Assembly: GCA_030425385.1 (NCBI GenBank)
Contig: JAUIAH010000020.1
Coordinates: 1 to 64,000 of the forward strand
Direction: 5' to 3'
DNA length: 64,000 nucleotides
DNA from: Verrucomicrobiia bacterium
GTDB taxonomy: Bacteria; Verrucomicrobiota; Verrucomicrobiia; Verrucomicrobiales; DEV007
The position numbers were made by a program, and so were the translations under genes. The notes beneath the pieces are model-generated. The model worked only from the letters and a program-made list of their open reading frames with translations. It had not been told where the DNA came from and did no database searches. Below, one piece after another: positions 63,714 to 64,000 of the stretch (positions within the stretch are counted from its first letter, which is position 1; each line of letters starts with the position of its first letter).

Positions 63714-64000
63714 GGTATGCTTTAGTTATAGGTTTGGTCTCGTGAGATTCGTTAAAGAGGGTGATTCTTCTTATGGCGGGCGCGCAGTTTCTAGTGAGGC
63801 GCGGCAGGTGCTGAGACCGTTTCTGCCGCTTCTAGGAATTCAGTTCCGGGCAAGCTCGGCCAGCCCAACTTGGCTCAGGGACCTGAAGCGCTAACGCTAG
63901 CTTTAATTCCCCAGAACTAGGCACGCGGCAGAGCGCATTTTCTAGCATCAATCCCACTACGCTTTCGTAAGACAATCCGTTGGCTATCTCACATGCTCTG
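63714..64000. other. Right-end segment without a convincing gene
   Basis: I see no supported gene in these 287 nt. The short frames on both strands (for example VSSEARQVLRPFLPLLG on plus and SSGELKLALALQVPEPSWAG on minus) look like chance readings or a dispersed non-coding repeat. It is a gap beyond the small Lys-rich gene and may hold that gene's promoter. Confidence 0.4.

Noticed and set aside
63676-63894. 72-codon plus-strand frame at the right end
   Set aside because: It overlaps the better supported Lys-rich small gene on the minus strand and shows no domain or start signal.
1-64000. CTAAC/GTTAG words as integron attC core sites (RYYYAAC / GTTRRRY)
   Set aside because: Most copies lie inside long intact genes; no array of paired sites around small cassettes and no integrase gene were seen.
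1-64000. tRNA, rRNA or CRISPR loci
   Set aside because: Looked for TTCGAATC-type T-arms and regularly spaced direct repeats; the only hits lie inside protein-coding genes such as recQ.

Overview
The window looks like a chromosome segment from a member of the Verrucomicrobia (PVC superphylum), most likely a free-living, moderately GC-rich member of the Verrucomicrobiae. This rests on gene content, not on any database match. The content includes very large secreted proteins with CotH-kinase, lamin-tail and chitobiase-like domains, a PEP-CTERM protein, PQQ-type propellers, a DUF1080 protein, serine/threonine kinases fused to WD40 or TPR repeats with an ECF sigma factor, and a Tat-exported sugar isomerase-like protein. 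No tRNA, rRNA, CRISPR array, intact insertion sequence or phage was seen. Most start codons have no convincing Shine-Dalgarno sequence.

Layout. (1) 0.1-16.7 kb is entirely on the minus strand apart from one gene remnant. It holds three secreted proteins (a giant propeller protein and two smaller ones) with a short repeat family at their 5' ends, then a WD40 kinase, an ECF sigma factor, a phosphodiesterase-TPR-sulfotransferase fusion, a PEP-CTERM protein and a one-pass membrane protein. The last five read as one regulated surface or envelope locus. (2) 17-29 kb holds a PQQ propeller, a 1869-aa CotH/lamin-tail protein, a divergent 1365-aa carbohydrate-binding-like protein, a clear terminator and a secreted HExxH metalloprotease-like protein. 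(3) 29.3-42.5 kb is signalling and housekeeping: a low-molecular-weight tyrosine phosphatase, a TPR pseudokinase coupled to a tiny membrane protein, an MBL hydrolase, a Prc/Tsp protease, a Ski2-like helicase, and the tesA / ybbA-ybbP block arranged as in E. coli. (4) 42.5-57.5 kb holds a DUF1080 protein, a short-chain dehydrogenase tail remnant, a second CotH protein, a TolB-like propeller, RecQ, a secreted protein, an RlpA-like barrel protein, a sugar isomerase-like protein and topoisomerase III. (5) 57.6-64 kb differs in base composition and looks accessory. It holds an orphan zinc-type substrate-binding lipoprotein with a DUF4198 protein, a membrane-anchored unknown, a signal-peptide stub, a cassette of truncated DEAD-box helicase, SpoU-type methyltransferase and RRM protein, a second PQQ propeller and a tiny Lys-rich protein.

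Cross-cutting signals. Several exported proteins share a C-terminal module (ending YYRGI-K in two of them), which may be a surface-sorting domain. The hexamer CTAACA/TGTTAG is conspicuously common in all reading frames and on both strands. Three decayed genes (four-helix-bundle protein, short-chain dehydrogenase, DEAD-box helicase) mark old rearrangements. The best candidates for an undescribed system are the 7.5-16.7 kb sigma/kinase/sulfotransferase-fusion/PEP-CTERM locus and the shared C-terminal module of the secreted giants.
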